The translations under genes and the position numbers were made by a program. Shown here one piece after another: positions 25,130 through 34,718 of a stretch of DNA of 64,000 nt. This DNA comes from UBA5078 sp963977405 (GTDB lineage: Bacteria > Pseudomonadota > Gammaproteobacteria > Pseudomonadales > Pseudohongiellaceae). Location: the NCBI GenBank assembly GCA_963977405.1, contig CAXBOY010000003.1, positions 1 through 64,000 on the forward strand, given 5' to 3'. Under the pieces are notes generated by a model that was not told the origin of the DNA, did not search any database, and saw only the letters and a list, made by a program, of their open reading frames with translations. Positions within the stretch are counted from its first letter, which is position 1; each line of letters begins with the position of its first letter.

Positions 25130-27115
25130 TCAGGCCAACGTCGGTTTGCGCCTGAGCATCACACTGATGCCCATAGCGCAAACGGCGATTAAGAAGGCCG
25201 AAACTGCTAGCCACCATTGATTCAAGCCTAAAATTCCGCCGCCAGGAATCGCGAACACTAAGCCTGCTATTACTAGTAACGCCCTCACCAGTAAGCCGGT
25301 CGAGCCACTTCCCAATAATCCAAAGCCTATTAGATAGCCCTGCAGTGCCCCCGAAACTAGTGTGACTCCAATGACTGCAGTCACAAGCACTGGTGCAATT
25401 TCCATGAAACTGCCCTGTAGTAGCATGGCGGGGTTGAAGACGAAGAAGAAAGGAATGAAGTAAATAATAGCGCCCAACCGCATCGATTCAACGCCCACTC
25501 GCATAGGAGAAGTTTGCGCGACACTGGCTGCCGCGAACGCTGAAAGAGCAACCGGAGGCGTAATGAAGCTGAGCATGCCCCAGTACATAATGAACATATG
25601 GGAAGCTAGTGGATCAAGTCCCGCATTTATTAACGCGGGTGCCAATATGATGGCCAAGAAGATATAGGCGGCGGTGACCGTCATGCCGATTCCAAGCACG
25701 AAACTAGTAACCGCACCCATGATTAATAGGACCACGGTATTGTCACCGGCTATATACACTAGGTCATTGGCTAAGGTGCCCGCCATCCCAGTTACAGCGA
25801 GTGCGCCAACAATCAGACCGATTGCAGCCAAAATCCCTGCGAGCTCCGCCATTAACTTGCCCGTTGAAGCGATCAATAGTAATGCTTTGTCGAGGTTGAG
25901 CTTGTGCGGCGTGAATTGATTGATTACTAATAATAATGCAGTTGCATAAAAGGGAGCGGTGGCCTCCTGTTGTAAGTACACCAGCATCCACAGCAGTAAG
26001 AAAAATACCGCAAGGAAATACCAGCCCTCACGAAACACCTGCCCTACTTTCGGCAACTCTTCTTTCGGTAGTCCTTTAAGTTCATGTTTTGCGGCATAGG
26101 CGTCGATCTGCACAAACAGACCAAAGAAATATAATAAGGAGGGCACAATCGCAGCAACGGCAACGGTGACATAGCTGACCCCCAAGAAGCTGGCCATGAC
26201 GAATGCAGTAGCACCCATGATAGGAGGCATCAAGACCCCACCGGTGGATGCGCACGCCTCTACGCCGGCCGCATAGTGCCGACTAAAACCTGTGCGACGC
26301 ATCGCGGGGATCGTTAAGGGGCCTGTGGTCAAAACATTGGTAACGGGACCTCCGCTCATCGAGCCGAGCAAGCCGCTAGAGAAGATTGCAACCTTCGCCG
26401 GTCCGCCGCGCATGTGTCCAAGCAAGGCGAAGGCGAAGTTGATAAAGAAGGGTCCGCCGCCTGTGAATTGAAGTGCCACGCCGAACAATAAGAATCCAAA
26501 CACGAGCATTGCGAAAGCCTGCATTGGCAGGCCAAATAGACTCTCTTCGCCGAGGATGTGGAAAATGGCAACGTCGTCGATTGGTAAGCCTATGCCGGCA
26601 ACGACATCGGGCAGAAGATGAGAATACATTGGGTAAAATGAAAGGACGGTTACGATAACAAAGATCGGCCAACCGCCTGCGCGTCTACCCGCTTCTAGGA
26701 TAATCATCCAAGTAATAAGTGCCAGTGCAACCCCTATAGGTGGAGCCACAAACTCCCAAGCCTCTAGTACTATGCGCTCTGCATTCCAAGCGAAATAGCT
26801 GAAGATCACCACAATTACTAAGATGATCGCAATGTCATACCAAGGTACTGTATCCCTATTGGAACGATTAGCAGGGAACGTGATGAATACCATCGACAGC
26901 ATGATGCCGGTAATGAGATAGAGATAGCGGCTATCGAGCATGACGCTGCCGACGAAGAAGCCGAACGCGAAGATCTGATTGATGGCCAGCAGTGTTGCAG
27001 CGCCAGTCGATAGCGCCATGATGGTGCGCCAACGCGAGCTCAATTCTCTATAGCGACCTATTAGAGGTGCATCGTTTTCACTATCGGCTAACGGCTTACT
27101 TAGATCAACACTCAT
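25130..27115 (-). CDS. TRAP transporter fused 4TM/12TM permease, TAXI type
   Basis: A 661-residue membrane protein with about 16-18 hydrophobic segments. The first part is the DctQ-like small permease and the second the DctM-like large permease; a fused form is usual with TAXI binding proteins. The DctM region contains GPLTIPAMRRTGFSRHYAAGVEACASTGG and FITPPVALSAFAAASVAQTSP. It uses ion gradients rather than ATP to import organic acids. It lies 43 bp downstream of the TAXI protein gene and converges with the serine hydrolase. Confidence 0.9.
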   Translation of the reverse strand: MSVDLSKPLADSENDAPLIGRYRELSSRWRTIMALSTGAATLLAINQIFAFGFFVGSVMLDSRYLYLITGIMLSMVFITFPANRSNRDTVPWYDIAIILVIVVIFSYFAWNAERIVLEAWEFVAPPIGVALALITWMIILEAGRRAGGWPIFVIVTVLSFYPMYSHLLPDVVAGIGLPIDDVAIFHILGEESLFGLPMQAFAMLVFGFLLFGVALQFTGGGPFFINFAFALLGHMRGGPAKVAIFSSGLLGSMSGGPVTNVLTTGPLTIPAMRRTGFSRHYAAGVEACASTGGVLMPPIMGATAFVMASFLGVSYVTVAVAAIVPSLLYFFGLFVQIDAYAAKHELKGLPKEELPKVGQVFREGWYFLAVFFLLLWMLVYLQQEATAPFYATALLLVINQFTPHKLNLDKALLLIASTGKLMAELAGILAAIGLIVGALAVTGMAGTLANDLVYIAGDNTVVLLIMGAVTSFVLGIGMTVTAAYIFLAIILAPALINAGLDPLASHMFIMYWGMLSFITPPVALSAFAAASVAQTSPMRVGVESMRLGAIIYFIPFFFVFNPAMLLQGSFMEIAPVLVTAVIGVTLVSGALQGYLIGFGLLGSGSTGLLVRALLVIAGLVFAIPGGGILGLNQWWLAVSAFLIAVCAMGISVMLRRKPTLA

Positions 27116-27158
27116 GTGAATTCTTCTTATTCAAGTTACGACGAGGCGCTAAGCCGGT

Positions 27159-28346
27159 TTAAATGTTCTCAGCTAATGTCAGAAGGCCTTCAGCTGCCAA
27201 TGCTTTCGCTCTTGCGGCGAGCCAGCCAGCCTCAAACTCTTGTGGGTCCTTTGGCGCTATTGCGCTGTAAGCCTGCCATGCATCGTGTAGGACTTTCTGT
27301 CGGAACAGGTTTGCCTGTTGGTTTACCTCGGCCGCGTCCGTCCACACCCCAATTTCCTTGAAATAGCGAATTGCTGCTGGGTGGTAAGGAATGAACGCTG
27401 CTTCGAATTTCTGCCGCGTGATAAGCCAGCCACCGGCACCCGGCGCCGCGTCTTTATAGTCGTCGTATTGCTCATGCATCACCTTAACTAGGTTATAAAC
27501 CAGAGTGTCATCGGCGCTATCCATACCTACGAGTAACGGATAGGCAGAGGTGAATACTTCGATACCCTCAGAAGGAAGAGTAGGACCTTCCGTAGCGATG
27601 TGGGTTACGTACCACGGCAGTAGCGAACGGGTCCTCTGCACGGCTTCTAGGTCCGAGTGAGGGAAGGTGAGAAACTTTAACCCCCTCGGTGAGGCTTCGA
27701 GACGCAAGAAGGGTGGCGAGTTGCAGGCACCTCCCACAACGTCGGCCCGATTATTGATTACCGCCTCGATGGAGGCGTTGTAGCCGCCAACTTCCACTCG
27801 CTCCACGTCGTCCCATGTTAGGTTGCCGTAGGCTAGTAATGCAGTTAGGGCATTGTTCAGCGATGGGGATCCCTGCACCCAAGTGACTCGTTTGCCGCGA
27901 ATGTCCGCAATTTTATCGATATTAGCGTCGGCGGCAGTTGCTAAGGTAAAGGAGCAACTCTCAGAAAAATTCGAAAGAAGCGCTCGCAGAGGCTGTGGCC
28001 CCCAGATGCGCGAGGAAAAATTGAGGACCGCTTCTTGGGCATAAACCGCTTCGGAGCCGCCGGCGGAGAAGTGTACTCGACCGGTTAGGAGAGTAGCGAG
28101 GCGCGAAACGTCGTTGCGGCCTGGTATTACACGAAGATTAACGCCATATTCGCGGCGCATGATGCTGCCGATGGCAACGGCTTGGCTATAGCCACCAGTA
28201 CCAGTGGGGTAGGCGGACCAAGCGATAGTGCGGGGCAGGCCGGGATTTTCAGCTGCAGTTAGTGAAACGCCAATGCCGACGGCCAAGCTCAGTGCCAGTG
28301 CAGTCTTACTTAGCGTTCGGCCTAAGGCCAGCGCGCTCGAAATCAT
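27159..28346 (-). CDS. TAXI family TRAP transporter solute-binding protein
   Basis: A 395-residue periplasmic binding protein with a signal peptide (LSKTALALSLAVGIGVSLTAAE, about residues 13-34). The mature part has SAYPTGTGGYSQAVAIGSIM, GRNDVSRLATLLTGRVHFSAGG and KIADIRGKRVTWVQGSPSLNNA, patterns of TAXI (TRAP-associated extracytoplasmic immunogenic) proteins. It delivers substrate to the fused permease encoded next. Known TAXI substrates include glutamate/glutamine; the ligand here cannot be read from sequence. Confidence 0.88.
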   Translation of the reverse strand: MISSALALGRTLSKTALALSLAVGIGVSLTAAENPGLPRTIAWSAYPTGTGGYSQAVAIGSIMRREYGVNLRVIPGRNDVSRLATLLTGRVHFSAGGSEAVYAQEAVLNFSSRIWGPQPLRALLSNFSESCSFTLATAADANIDKIADIRGKRVTWVQGSPSLNNALTALLAYGNLTWDDVERVEVGGYNASIEAVINNRADVVGGACNSPPFLRLEASPRGLKFLTFPHSDLEAVQRTRSLLPWYVTHIATEGPTLPSEGIEVFTSAYPLLVGMDSADDTLVYNLVKVMHEQYDDYKDAAPGAGGWLITRQKFEAAFIPYHPAAIRYFKEIGVWTDAAEVNQQANLFRQKVLHDAWQAYSAIAPKDPQEFEAGWLAARAKALAAEGLLTLAENI

Positions 28347-28447
28347 CCTATCCCCCCGGACTCTGAAATGAGTCTGAAGAGCATACCCCAGCTATCTAGC
28401 CATTGCTATCCAGACTCGGAACGCTCGTTCGATGGGAGTGTAGTGCT

Positions 28448-29170
28448 TTAGGACTCGCGAACGAAGATCAAATCGTTCACTACATGACCAAGGCGCTGAC
28501 CGCGTTTTTCAAACTTAGTGAGGGGGCGTTCGTTGGCGCTGCTATATTGACCCGGGCCGGCTGCGTTGCGAAACCTTGGAGCGGCGCTCATGACTTCCAT
28601 CATGTGCTCGGCGTAGGGCACCCAGTCGGTAGCCATGTGTAAGGTGCCGCCGATCTTTAGTTTTGGTCGCAGCTGTTCAACGAATTCGCCCTGCACCAGA
28701 CGGCGCTTATTGTGGCGCTTTTTATGCCATGGGTCTGGGAAAAAAATTTGGATGCAATCGAGCGCGCCATCAGAGATACAGTCGCGCAGGATTTCTTTGG
28801 CATCGTGGCGATAGATGCGTAGGTTGCGTAGTTCCTTCTCCGCGATCTCGTGCAGAAGGCGCCCTACACCTGGTTTGTGTACCTCTACTCCTATGAAGTC
28901 TCGCTCTGGGTTCTCGCTAGCCATGGTGAGCAAAGAGTCGCCCATGCCGAACCCGATTTCCATAACTAAGGGGGCGTGTCTACCAAATACCTTCGCGGGG
29001 TCGAGTAGCCCAGCTTCGGCATCTAAACCGAAATGAGGCCACTGCGTTGCGAGTGCATTTTCTTGGGAGCTGGTAAGCCTGCCGCCGCGAATAACATAGC
29101 TGCGAATATTGCGTGGGTGCTCCGCCGCCTTCTTATCGGAAGGCGCGGGTGTCGTTTTATTTTCGGACAT
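28448..29170 (-). CDS. trmB: tRNA (guanine(46)-N7)-methyltransferase
   Basis: A 240-residue SAM-dependent enzyme that makes m7G46 in the tRNA variable loop. Motifs include RSYVIRGGRLTSSQENAL at the N-terminus, VMEIGFGMGDSLLTMA for SAM binding, DCIQIFFPDPWHKKRHNKRR, a TrmB hallmark, and the terminal TKFEKRGQRLGHVVNDL. It follows thiG by 24 bp on the same strand, a common gammaproteobacterial pairing, so it is probably in the thiS-thiG transcript. Confidence 0.96.
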   Translation of the reverse strand: MSENKTTPAPSDKKAAEHPRNIRSYVIRGGRLTSSQENALATQWPHFGLDAEAGLLDPAKVFGRHAPLVMEIGFGMGDSLLTMASENPERDFIGVEVHKPGVGRLLHEIAEKELRNLRIYRHDAKEILRDCISDGALDCIQIFFPDPWHKKRHNKRRLVQGEFVEQLRPKLKIGGTLHMATDWVPYAEHMMEVMSAAPRFRNAAGPGQYSSANERPLTKFEKRGQRLGHVVNDLIFVRES

Positions 29171-29194
29171 AGGGGATGCAGTCGCTTTGTTATA

Positions 29195-29983
29195 TTAGAA
29201 AAAGGTGCCGTCGATAGGGGAGGATGCGCTGGCGTAGAGGCGTCGTGGCATGCGCCCAGCGAGAAAAGCCTCGCGACCGCTTTCGACCGCCTTCTTCATA
29301 GCGGAGGCCATGAGAATAGGATTCTTCGCCTCGGCGATCGCCGTGTTCATCAATACGCCATCGCAACCTAGCTCCATTGCAATAGCGGCATCTGAAGCTG
29401 TGCCAACGCCTGCATCCACGATGATGGGAACCTTGGCGTTCTCCAGAATCATGCGGATGTTGTATGGATTGCGGATTCCTAAGCCAGAGCCGATGGGCGC
29501 ACCCAATGGCATCACGGCCACACAACCCATCTCTTCGAGTCGTTTCGCAATCAACGGGTCGTCGCTGGTGTAGACCATTACATCGAAACCGTCGTTCACG
29601 AGCTCCTGCGCGGCAATCAAAGTCTCGGTGACGTTGGGATAAAGTGTCTTCTGATCACCCAAGACCTCCAATTTCACGAGCTTGTGGCCATCTAGTAATT
29701 CTCTGGCCATACGACAGGTGCGGACTGCGTCGGCGGCGTTATAGCAGCCTGCCGTGTTCGGCAGGATGGTGTATTGCTGCGGAGAGATCACTTCGAGCAG
29801 GCTAGGCTCGCCTTTGTTCTGACCGAGATTAACGCGGCGAATGGCCACGGTAATCATCTCGGCGCCGCTGGCGACTAAAGCCTCACGGTTCTGTTCAAAA
29901 CTCTGGTATTTGCCGCTGCCTATTATCAGGCGAGATTGATATTGTTTGCCCGCAATAGTAAGCGGTGTTTCCGTAGCTGTCAT
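29195..29983 (-). CDS. thiG: Thiazole synthase
   Basis: A 262-residue TIM-barrel enzyme that forms the thiazole ring of thiamine from deoxyxylulose-5-phosphate, dehydroglycine and ThiS thiocarboxylate. The catalytic-lysine strand is LVKLEVLGDQKTLYPN; GAPIGSGLGIRNPYNI and the phosphate-binding IVDAGVGTASDAAIAMELG follow. It starts 53 bp after thiS. No TPP riboswitch was recognised upstream of either gene. Confidence 0.96.
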   Translation of the reverse strand: MTATETPLTIAGKQYQSRLIIGSGKYQSFEQNREALVASGAEMITVAIRRVNLGQNKGEPSLLEVISPQQYTILPNTAGCYNAADAVRTCRMARELLDGHKLVKLEVLGDQKTLYPNVTETLIAAQELVNDGFDVMVYTSDDPLIAKRLEEMGCVAVMPLGAPIGSGLGIRNPYNIRMILENAKVPIIVDAGVGTASDAAIAMELGCDGVLMNTAIAEAKNPILMASAMKKAVESGREAFLAGRMPRRLYASASSPIDGTFF

Positions 29984-30036
29984 AACATACCTGTTTAGAT
30001 TAGTTGCGGTGAAGAAGGGCGCGTAGTTGGCACAAA

Positions 30037-30237
30037 CTAACCGCCGCCGATAGCGTGTACGATCTCGACCTGATCCTGCTCGGCTAGGCCTTGTTGCGCA
30101 TGCTGGCTGCGGGGAACGATACTTTGGTTCAGCTCAATGGCGACTTTAGCCTCTCGCAGTGACAAATGCTCTAAGAGGTCTATTAGTGTGGCGCCTTCCT
30201 TAAGATCGACCGAATCGCCGTTTACGAATATTTGCAT
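30037..30237 (-). CDS. thiS: Sulfur carrier protein ThiS
   Basis: A 66-residue ubiquitin-fold carrier. It starts MQIFVNGDSVDLKEGATLID and ends IVHAIGGG, the C-terminal diglycine (here followed by one more Gly) that is adenylated by ThiF and converted to a thiocarboxylate. It feeds sulfur to ThiG, encoded just downstream. The extra terminal Gly also occurs in some relatives. Confidence 0.93.
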   Translation of the reverse strand: MQIFVNGDSVDLKEGATLIDLLEHLSLREAKVAIELNQSIVPRSQHAQQGLAEQDQVEIVHAIGGG

Positions 30238-30244
30238 ATTAGCC

Positions 30245-30616
30245 TCACGCGCGCAGCATCGACCAAGCTAGGAGTGCCCACGCAGCCAGGAAAGCAACGC
30301 CGCCAAGAGGAGTTATGGCGCCTAGCCATCGAATTCCGCTGAGAGCCAGAACATAGAGGCTGCCAGAGAACAAGACGATCCCGAGCAAGAAAAGATAGCC
30401 CGCAGTCTTAAGAAGGGTTTGATTTGGAAATTGGAGAGTTAGAAGGCCAATGCCAAATAGTGCTAGCGCGTGGTACATATGATATTGCACGCCAGTCTGA
30501 AAAGTCTGTAACAAGTCTGCGCTGAGTAGGTTCTTAAGGCCGTGCGCTGCGAATGCGCCCAGTGCTACCGCTATAAAGCCATTGATGCCAGCGGCTACCA
30601 GAAACAAATTTTGCAT
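30245..30616 (-). CDS. DUF423 (YgdD-type) inner-membrane protein
   Basis: A 123-residue protein with four hydrophobic segments: NLFLVAAGINGFIAVALGAFAAHG, then YHALALFGIGLLTLQF, LFLLGIVLFSGSLYVLAL and ITPLGGVAFLAAWALLAW. The AAHGLKNLLS and YHMYHALA stretches mark the DUF423/YgdD family of unknown function. The ATG at 30616 is selected over an upstream in-frame start because AGGAGAG precedes it and the family begins there. It ends 7 bp before thiS. Confidence 0.9.
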   Translation of the reverse strand: MQNLFLVAAGINGFIAVALGAFAAHGLKNLLSADLLQTFQTGVQYHMYHALALFGIGLLTLQFPNQTLLKTAGYLFLLGIVLFSGSLYVLALSGIRWLGAITPLGGVAFLAAWALLAWSMLRA

Positions 30617-30691
30617 TGGGTTCTCTCCTGCCAGCGATTGGCGAATGCTAAGTCCTAGCGGGCGCATGTTTGCGGGTTTTGCTAGCTCAAA

Positions 30692-30729
30692 TAAAAAAGC
30701 CGCCAAAGTGATTCACTTAGCGGCTTCTT
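30692..30729 (-). terminator. Rho-independent terminator of rpoH
   Basis: On the minus strand AAGCCGCTAAGTGA pairs with ATCACTTTGGCGGCTT (one mismatch), followed by TTTTTTA, 15 bp after the rpoH stop. This is the classical stem plus U-tract. Confidence 0.85.
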
Positions 30730-30743
30730 CGAACGCGATGCGT

Positions 30744-31604
30744 TTACGCCTGAATCATGCCTTTTACTTTTTCCATGGCATTCTTCTCTAGCTGACGAAT
30801 ACGCTCTGCCGATACCTGATACTTCGCGGCTAACTCATGTAGCGTTGCCTTCTCATCGCTTAGCCAGCGGCTCTTGATGATGTCCTTGCTACGCTCGTCA
30901 AGGCCGTCCATTGCAAGGTATAGGCTATCGTTCTTGCTCTCTTCCCACTCTTCGGCTTCGATAGATGCGGCCATGTCGGAAGAAGTGTCTTGTAAATAAT
31001 ACGCAGGAGAGCGGTAGGCCACATCATCGTCCGCATCGGTATCCGCATCGAAGGCCATATCGTAATTGCTCATGCGGCCTTCCATCTGTCGAACGACTTT
31101 AGCGTCAACGCCCAAGTCTACGGCCATGGCCTCGGCCTCATCGTTACTCAGCCAGCCAAGTGACTTCTTGGAGCTGCGCAGATTAAAGAACAGCTTGCGC
31201 TGGGCCTTAGTGGTCGCGATCTTCACGATGCGCCAGTTGCGCAGGATGAATTCGTGCATTTCGGCTTTAATCCAATGCACAGCAAAAGAGACAAGACGCA
31301 CACCTACTTCTGGATTGAAGCGCTTCACGGCTTTCATGAGGCCGACATTGCCTTCTTGGATAAGATCGGCTTGAGACAGGCCATAGCCTGAATAGCTTTT
31401 TGCTAGGTGCACTACAAAACGCAGGTGCGCGAGCACTAATTGGCGCGCGGCGTCCACGTTATCTTCGTAGTAATACTGATTGGCTAATTCCTTTTCTTGC
31501 TCTGGCGTTAGAACAGCAATGCTGTTGACCGAGGCAATGTAAGCCGTCAAATCACGACCCGGAACTATGGGGCCATTAACTTGTAAACTTGTTCCTATAC
31601 TCAT
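30744..31604 (-). CDS. rpoH: Heat-shock sigma factor RpoH (sigma 32)
   Basis: A 286-residue sigma-70-family factor. Region 2 reads LVLAHLRFVVHLAKSYSGYG, LIQEGNVGLMKAVKRFNPEVG and SFAVHWIKAEMHEFILRNW; the RpoH box QRKLFFNLR follows; region 4 ends VSAERIRQLEKNAMEKVKG. It directs transcription of chaperone and protease genes under heat stress. It follows ftsX by 276 bp in the usual ftsY-ftsE-ftsX-rpoH order, and ends at a strong terminator. Translational thermosensor structures were not assessed. Confidence 0.97.
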   Translation of the reverse strand: MSIGTSLQVNGPIVPGRDLTAYIASVNSIAVLTPEQEKELANQYYYEDNVDAARQLVLAHLRFVVHLAKSYSGYGLSQADLIQEGNVGLMKAVKRFNPEVGVRLVSFAVHWIKAEMHEFILRNWRIVKIATTKAQRKLFFNLRSSKKSLGWLSNDEAEAMAVDLGVDAKVVRQMEGRMSNYDMAFDADTDADDDVAYRSPAYYLQDTSSDMAASIEAEEWEESKNDSLYLAMDGLDERSKDIIKSRWLSDEKATLHELAAKYQVSAERIRQLEKNAMEKVKGMIQA

Positions 31605-31880
31605 AATCAGCCTTTTGAACTCTTAATCTTGCTTGTTGATAGGTACTCGATAATCGCGCTAATGCACTAATTAATCACCCTTTCAATCTAAACAGTACCA
31701 TTCTAACACCGCTCATTTCATCATGCTACGGATCGCAAACGCAGTATCGCTGTAGGTTCGGAGTGTAATTGAGGCGCAATAACTCTATTTCAAGGCTCAA
31801 AGTGCGCTTTTTATGAAAATGCTTCCATTTGTTTCTTTAAATGGGCGTCATACACAAAATCAATGGTGATGGAGGAACTC

Positions 31881-32849
31881 TTAGTGGGGTTCTATCGCCG
31901 CTAAGTGCTGGCGCACCGAGATGAACGCCCCGAGCCATCCCAGAAGGCTGCCAAGGATAAATAAGACGAGACTATTGGCGGCTCCGAGACCCTGTAACTG
32001 GTACTCGCTGCTGTATAGCGTCAGCAATTCGTTAGCGGGCCCGCGTAAGCTCAGTAAGATTATAGTCAGCAACAGCCAGGCTAATATGCTGCCCGCAAAA
32101 CCGTAGAGGGCGCCGGCATAAAGAAATGGCCTTGCGACATAGCTATTGGTGCCTCCAACGAGTTTTACGACCACTATTTCGGCCCTTCTGCCCTCGATAG
32201 CCAAGCGGATGGTATTGCCCACTACGAACAGCACGGCGAGTGCCAATATCAACATCAAACCGGTTGAGGCACGCTGCGCAAGTTGCAGGAAGGCCTGCAG
32301 ACGCTCTACCCACTGGAGGTCTAATTGGGCGGATTGTACTTCGGGCAAGTTACCCAATTCCTCGAGTAACGCGCTGGCCGTGCTGCTGTCGATGCTGCTG
32401 GGACTAAGCACTATAACCCCAGGTAATGGGTTGCTCTCAAGTGCATCTATAACGTCTCCAAGGCCGGAATGGGCATTGAACTCTGCTGCCGCCTGTGTGG
32501 GTGAAATATATTCGGCGGAGGTAACTTGTTCACGTTGAAGTAGTTGCTCACTAATCCGCATAGCCTCCTCATCTTTGACATATTCGTTCAAGTATAGACT
32601 AATCTGGCTTCCGACATTGATACCGCCGCTCAGTGCTTGAAGATTATTCATACTGACATAGAGAGCGCTAGGTAGGAGTAAGGCTATGCCAATTACGGCA
32701 ATGGTCATCAGTGTTGCAGCGGGTGTGCTCAGCAGTCGAAAAACGCTCTCGCGGGCGGTTTTCAGGTGCTGTTGCCAATGTGATTGCAGGGCCCCTCGAG
32801 CAGTCCTTTGACTCTGTTTCGCGCCGGACGCGCGCTTACGCGTATTCAT
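31881..32849 (-). CDS. ftsX: Cell-division ABC transporter permease FtsX
   Basis: A 322-residue membrane protein with four membrane segments: TLMTIAVIGIALLLPSALYV near residue 46, then an extracellular domain, and three more, including ALAVLFVVGNTIRLAIEG and LYGFAGSILAWLLLTIILLSL. FtsX with FtsE activates periplasmic amidases through EnvC during septation. The long basic N-terminal tail (MNTRKRASGAKQSQRTARGA) is typical of Pseudomonas-type FtsX. It overlaps ftsE by 4 bp. Confidence 0.95.
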   Translation of the reverse strand: MNTRKRASGAKQSQRTARGALQSHWQQHLKTARESVFRLLSTPAATLMTIAVIGIALLLPSALYVSMNNLQALSGGINVGSQISLYLNEYVKDEEAMRISEQLLQREQVTSAEYISPTQAAAEFNAHSGLGDVIDALESNPLPGVIVLSPSSIDSSTASALLEELGNLPEVQSAQLDLQWVERLQAFLQLAQRASTGLMLILALAVLFVVGNTIRLAIEGRRAEIVVVKLVGGTNSYVARPFLYAGALYGFAGSILAWLLLTIILLSLRGPANELLTLYSSEYQLQGLGAANSLVLFILGSLLGWLGAFISVRQHLAAIEPH

Positions 32850-33544
32850 CGGCCCGCTCCCGGTTGCGGTGTCATTGCGGTGTGATAGGCATCTTGAATC
32901 AGCCGACCCTTATCTAGAGTCAAAATGCGGTGCTTGAGCCGGGTGATCAGTGAAAGATCGTGGCTGGCAATGAGCATGCTCACGCCAACTTGATTGAACT
33001 GCTCGAACAAATGCATGATTTCAGCGGCCAGCTCTGGGTCGAGATTCCCGGTGGGCTCGTCGGCAAGAAGAATTTTAGGGCGATTAACTACGGCTCTGGC
33101 TATGCCGATGCGCTGTTGTTCGCCGCCGGACAGCGTGATAGGCAGCATTTTTTCTTTCTTTAAGAGGCCGACTTTATCTAATGCGGCACGCACTCGACGG
33201 TCCGCCTCGTGCTTGGGATAGCCTTCAATCTGTAGTGGCAAGGCGACATTGTCGAAAACATTACGGTCGAATAATAACTGATGGTCTTGAAACACGACCC
33301 CTATGCGGCGACGGTAGAAGGGAATCTGTGCGGCATCCATGCGGTTGAGGTTTTTACCATTGACGAAGACTTGCCCCTGCTGCGCTTTCTCCATCAGCAT
33401 AATGAGCTTCAGCAGCGTGCTTTTGCCTGCGCCAGACCTGCCGGTGAGAAACGCCATCTCGCCGTCTACCAATTCGAAATTGACTTGGCTAAGTGCCTGG
33501 TGCCCACCAGGGTAGCGTTTGCTGACATTGTCGAATTTTATCAT
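32846..33544 (-). CDS. ftsE: Cell-division ABC ATPase FtsE
   Basis: A 232-residue ATPase. Walker A is GRSGAGKSTLLKLI, the signature LSGGEQQRIGIARAV, Walker B ILLADEPTGNLD. The start MIKFDNVSKRYPGGHQALSQ is the family norm. It couples ATP hydrolysis to FtsX and divisome assembly. It lies 28 bp after ftsY and overlaps ftsX. Confidence 0.96.
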   Translation of the reverse strand: MIKFDNVSKRYPGGHQALSQVNFELVDGEMAFLTGRSGAGKSTLLKLIMLMEKAQQGQVFVNGKNLNRMDAAQIPFYRRRIGVVFQDHQLLFDRNVFDNVALPLQIEGYPKHEADRRVRAALDKVGLLKKEKMLPITLSGGEQQRIGIARAVVNRPKILLADEPTGNLDPELAAEIMHLFEQFNQVGVSMLIASHDLSLITRLKHRILTLDKGRLIQDAYHTAMTPQPGAGR

Positions 33545-33572
33545 CGCGAGACCTTAATGAATGTGTCGCGCT

Positions 33573-34607
33573 CTAACCCTGAGCGAATAGGGCGTCGACA
33601 AATTGCTGCGCGGCGAAGGGTCGCAGGTCATCGACCTGTTCTCCTACGCCAATATAGCGGATCGGCAGGCCTAGCTCCTTTGCCATTGCGAACACCATGC
33701 CTCCTTTCGCGGTGCCATCCAATTTCGTGAGTGCCACACCGGTAACTTGAACAGACTTGTGGAAGCTGCGCGCCTGATTGAGCGAATTCTGGCCGGTTGT
33801 CGAATCCAGCACCAATAGAGTCTCTTGGGGCACCGCTGGGTTGAGCTTCTTGAGAACCCGAACGATCTTCTCCAGTTCCTGCATGAGATTGTCTTTGTTA
33901 TGCAGTCGTCCGGCTGTATCGGCGATCAAGACATCGATGCCCTTAGCTTGTGCAGACTGGTAGGCATCGAAAATAACTGAGGCGCTATCGGAACCAGTGG
34001 GCTGCGCAACAACTGGCACTGCATTGCGCTCACCCCACACTTGCAACTGTTCGACGGCGGCGGCACGGAAGGTATCTCCAGCGGCAAGCATGACCTTATG
34101 CCCGTCCTGTTGAAGCCGTTTTGCCAGCTTGCCAATGGTGGTGGTCTTGCCGGCCCCGTTCACACCGACTACTAGAATCACATAGGGTTTGCTGCTGGTA
34201 TCGATCACCAAGGGCACATCGCAGGGTTCCAATAAGGCCGTTAGCTCGGCCTTTAGGCTATCTAACAACGCCTGCGGGTCTGCCAATTGCTTGCGGCCCA
34301 ACTTTTTGGTGAGTGCCTGGATAATATGGTCTGTCGCCTCGATGCCCACATCGGATGTTAGTAGCTGGGTCTCGATGTCGTCGAGCAAACCCTGATCGAT
34401 AGTCTTACGGCCGAGGATTAGTGTGCTGAGAGAGTCGGAAAGAGCGGTGCGGGTCTTGCTCAGGCTCTGCTTCAGCCGTGTAAACAGGCTAGCACTCGTA
34501 GAGTTCTCAGTATTGTCTTCAACGACAATAACTGGCTGCTCTTCCGGCGCAGCTACTGGCTCGACGGGGGCGGTCTCTTTTGGCTTTTTCTTAATGAAAC
34601 TGAACAT
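33573..34607 (-). CDS. ftsY: Signal recognition particle receptor FtsY
   Basis: A 344-residue SRP GTPase. It has an acidic N-terminal A-domain (about residues 1-45), a helical N-domain, and a G-domain with the P-loop VVGVNGAGKTTTIGKLA, DTFRAAAVEQL, DTAGRLHNKDNLM and ALTKLDGTAKGG motifs. FtsY docks ribosome-SRP complexes at the membrane. It heads the ftsY-ftsE-ftsX operon and diverges from rsmD. Confidence 0.96.
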   Translation of the reverse strand: MFSFIKKKPKETAPVEPVAAPEEQPVIVVEDNTENSTSASLFTRLKQSLSKTRTALSDSLSTLILGRKTIDQGLLDDIETQLLTSDVGIEATDHIIQALTKKLGRKQLADPQALLDSLKAELTALLEPCDVPLVIDTSSKPYVILVVGVNGAGKTTTIGKLAKRLQQDGHKVMLAAGDTFRAAAVEQLQVWGERNAVPVVAQPTGSDSASVIFDAYQSAQAKGIDVLIADTAGRLHNKDNLMQELEKIVRVLKKLNPAVPQETLLVLDSTTGQNSLNQARSFHKSVQVTGVALTKLDGTAKGGMVFAMAKELGLPIRYIGVGEQVDDLRPFAAQQFVDALFAQG

Positions 34608-34718
34608 GAATGGGAATCTTCCGAGGCACTGTCTAAGCTCGCTATGCTACCATTTCCCGCGTCCGTAAGACATCAACCCTGCGTCCAAAACGACAGCGCG
34701 CATCCTCGGTAGTCCATA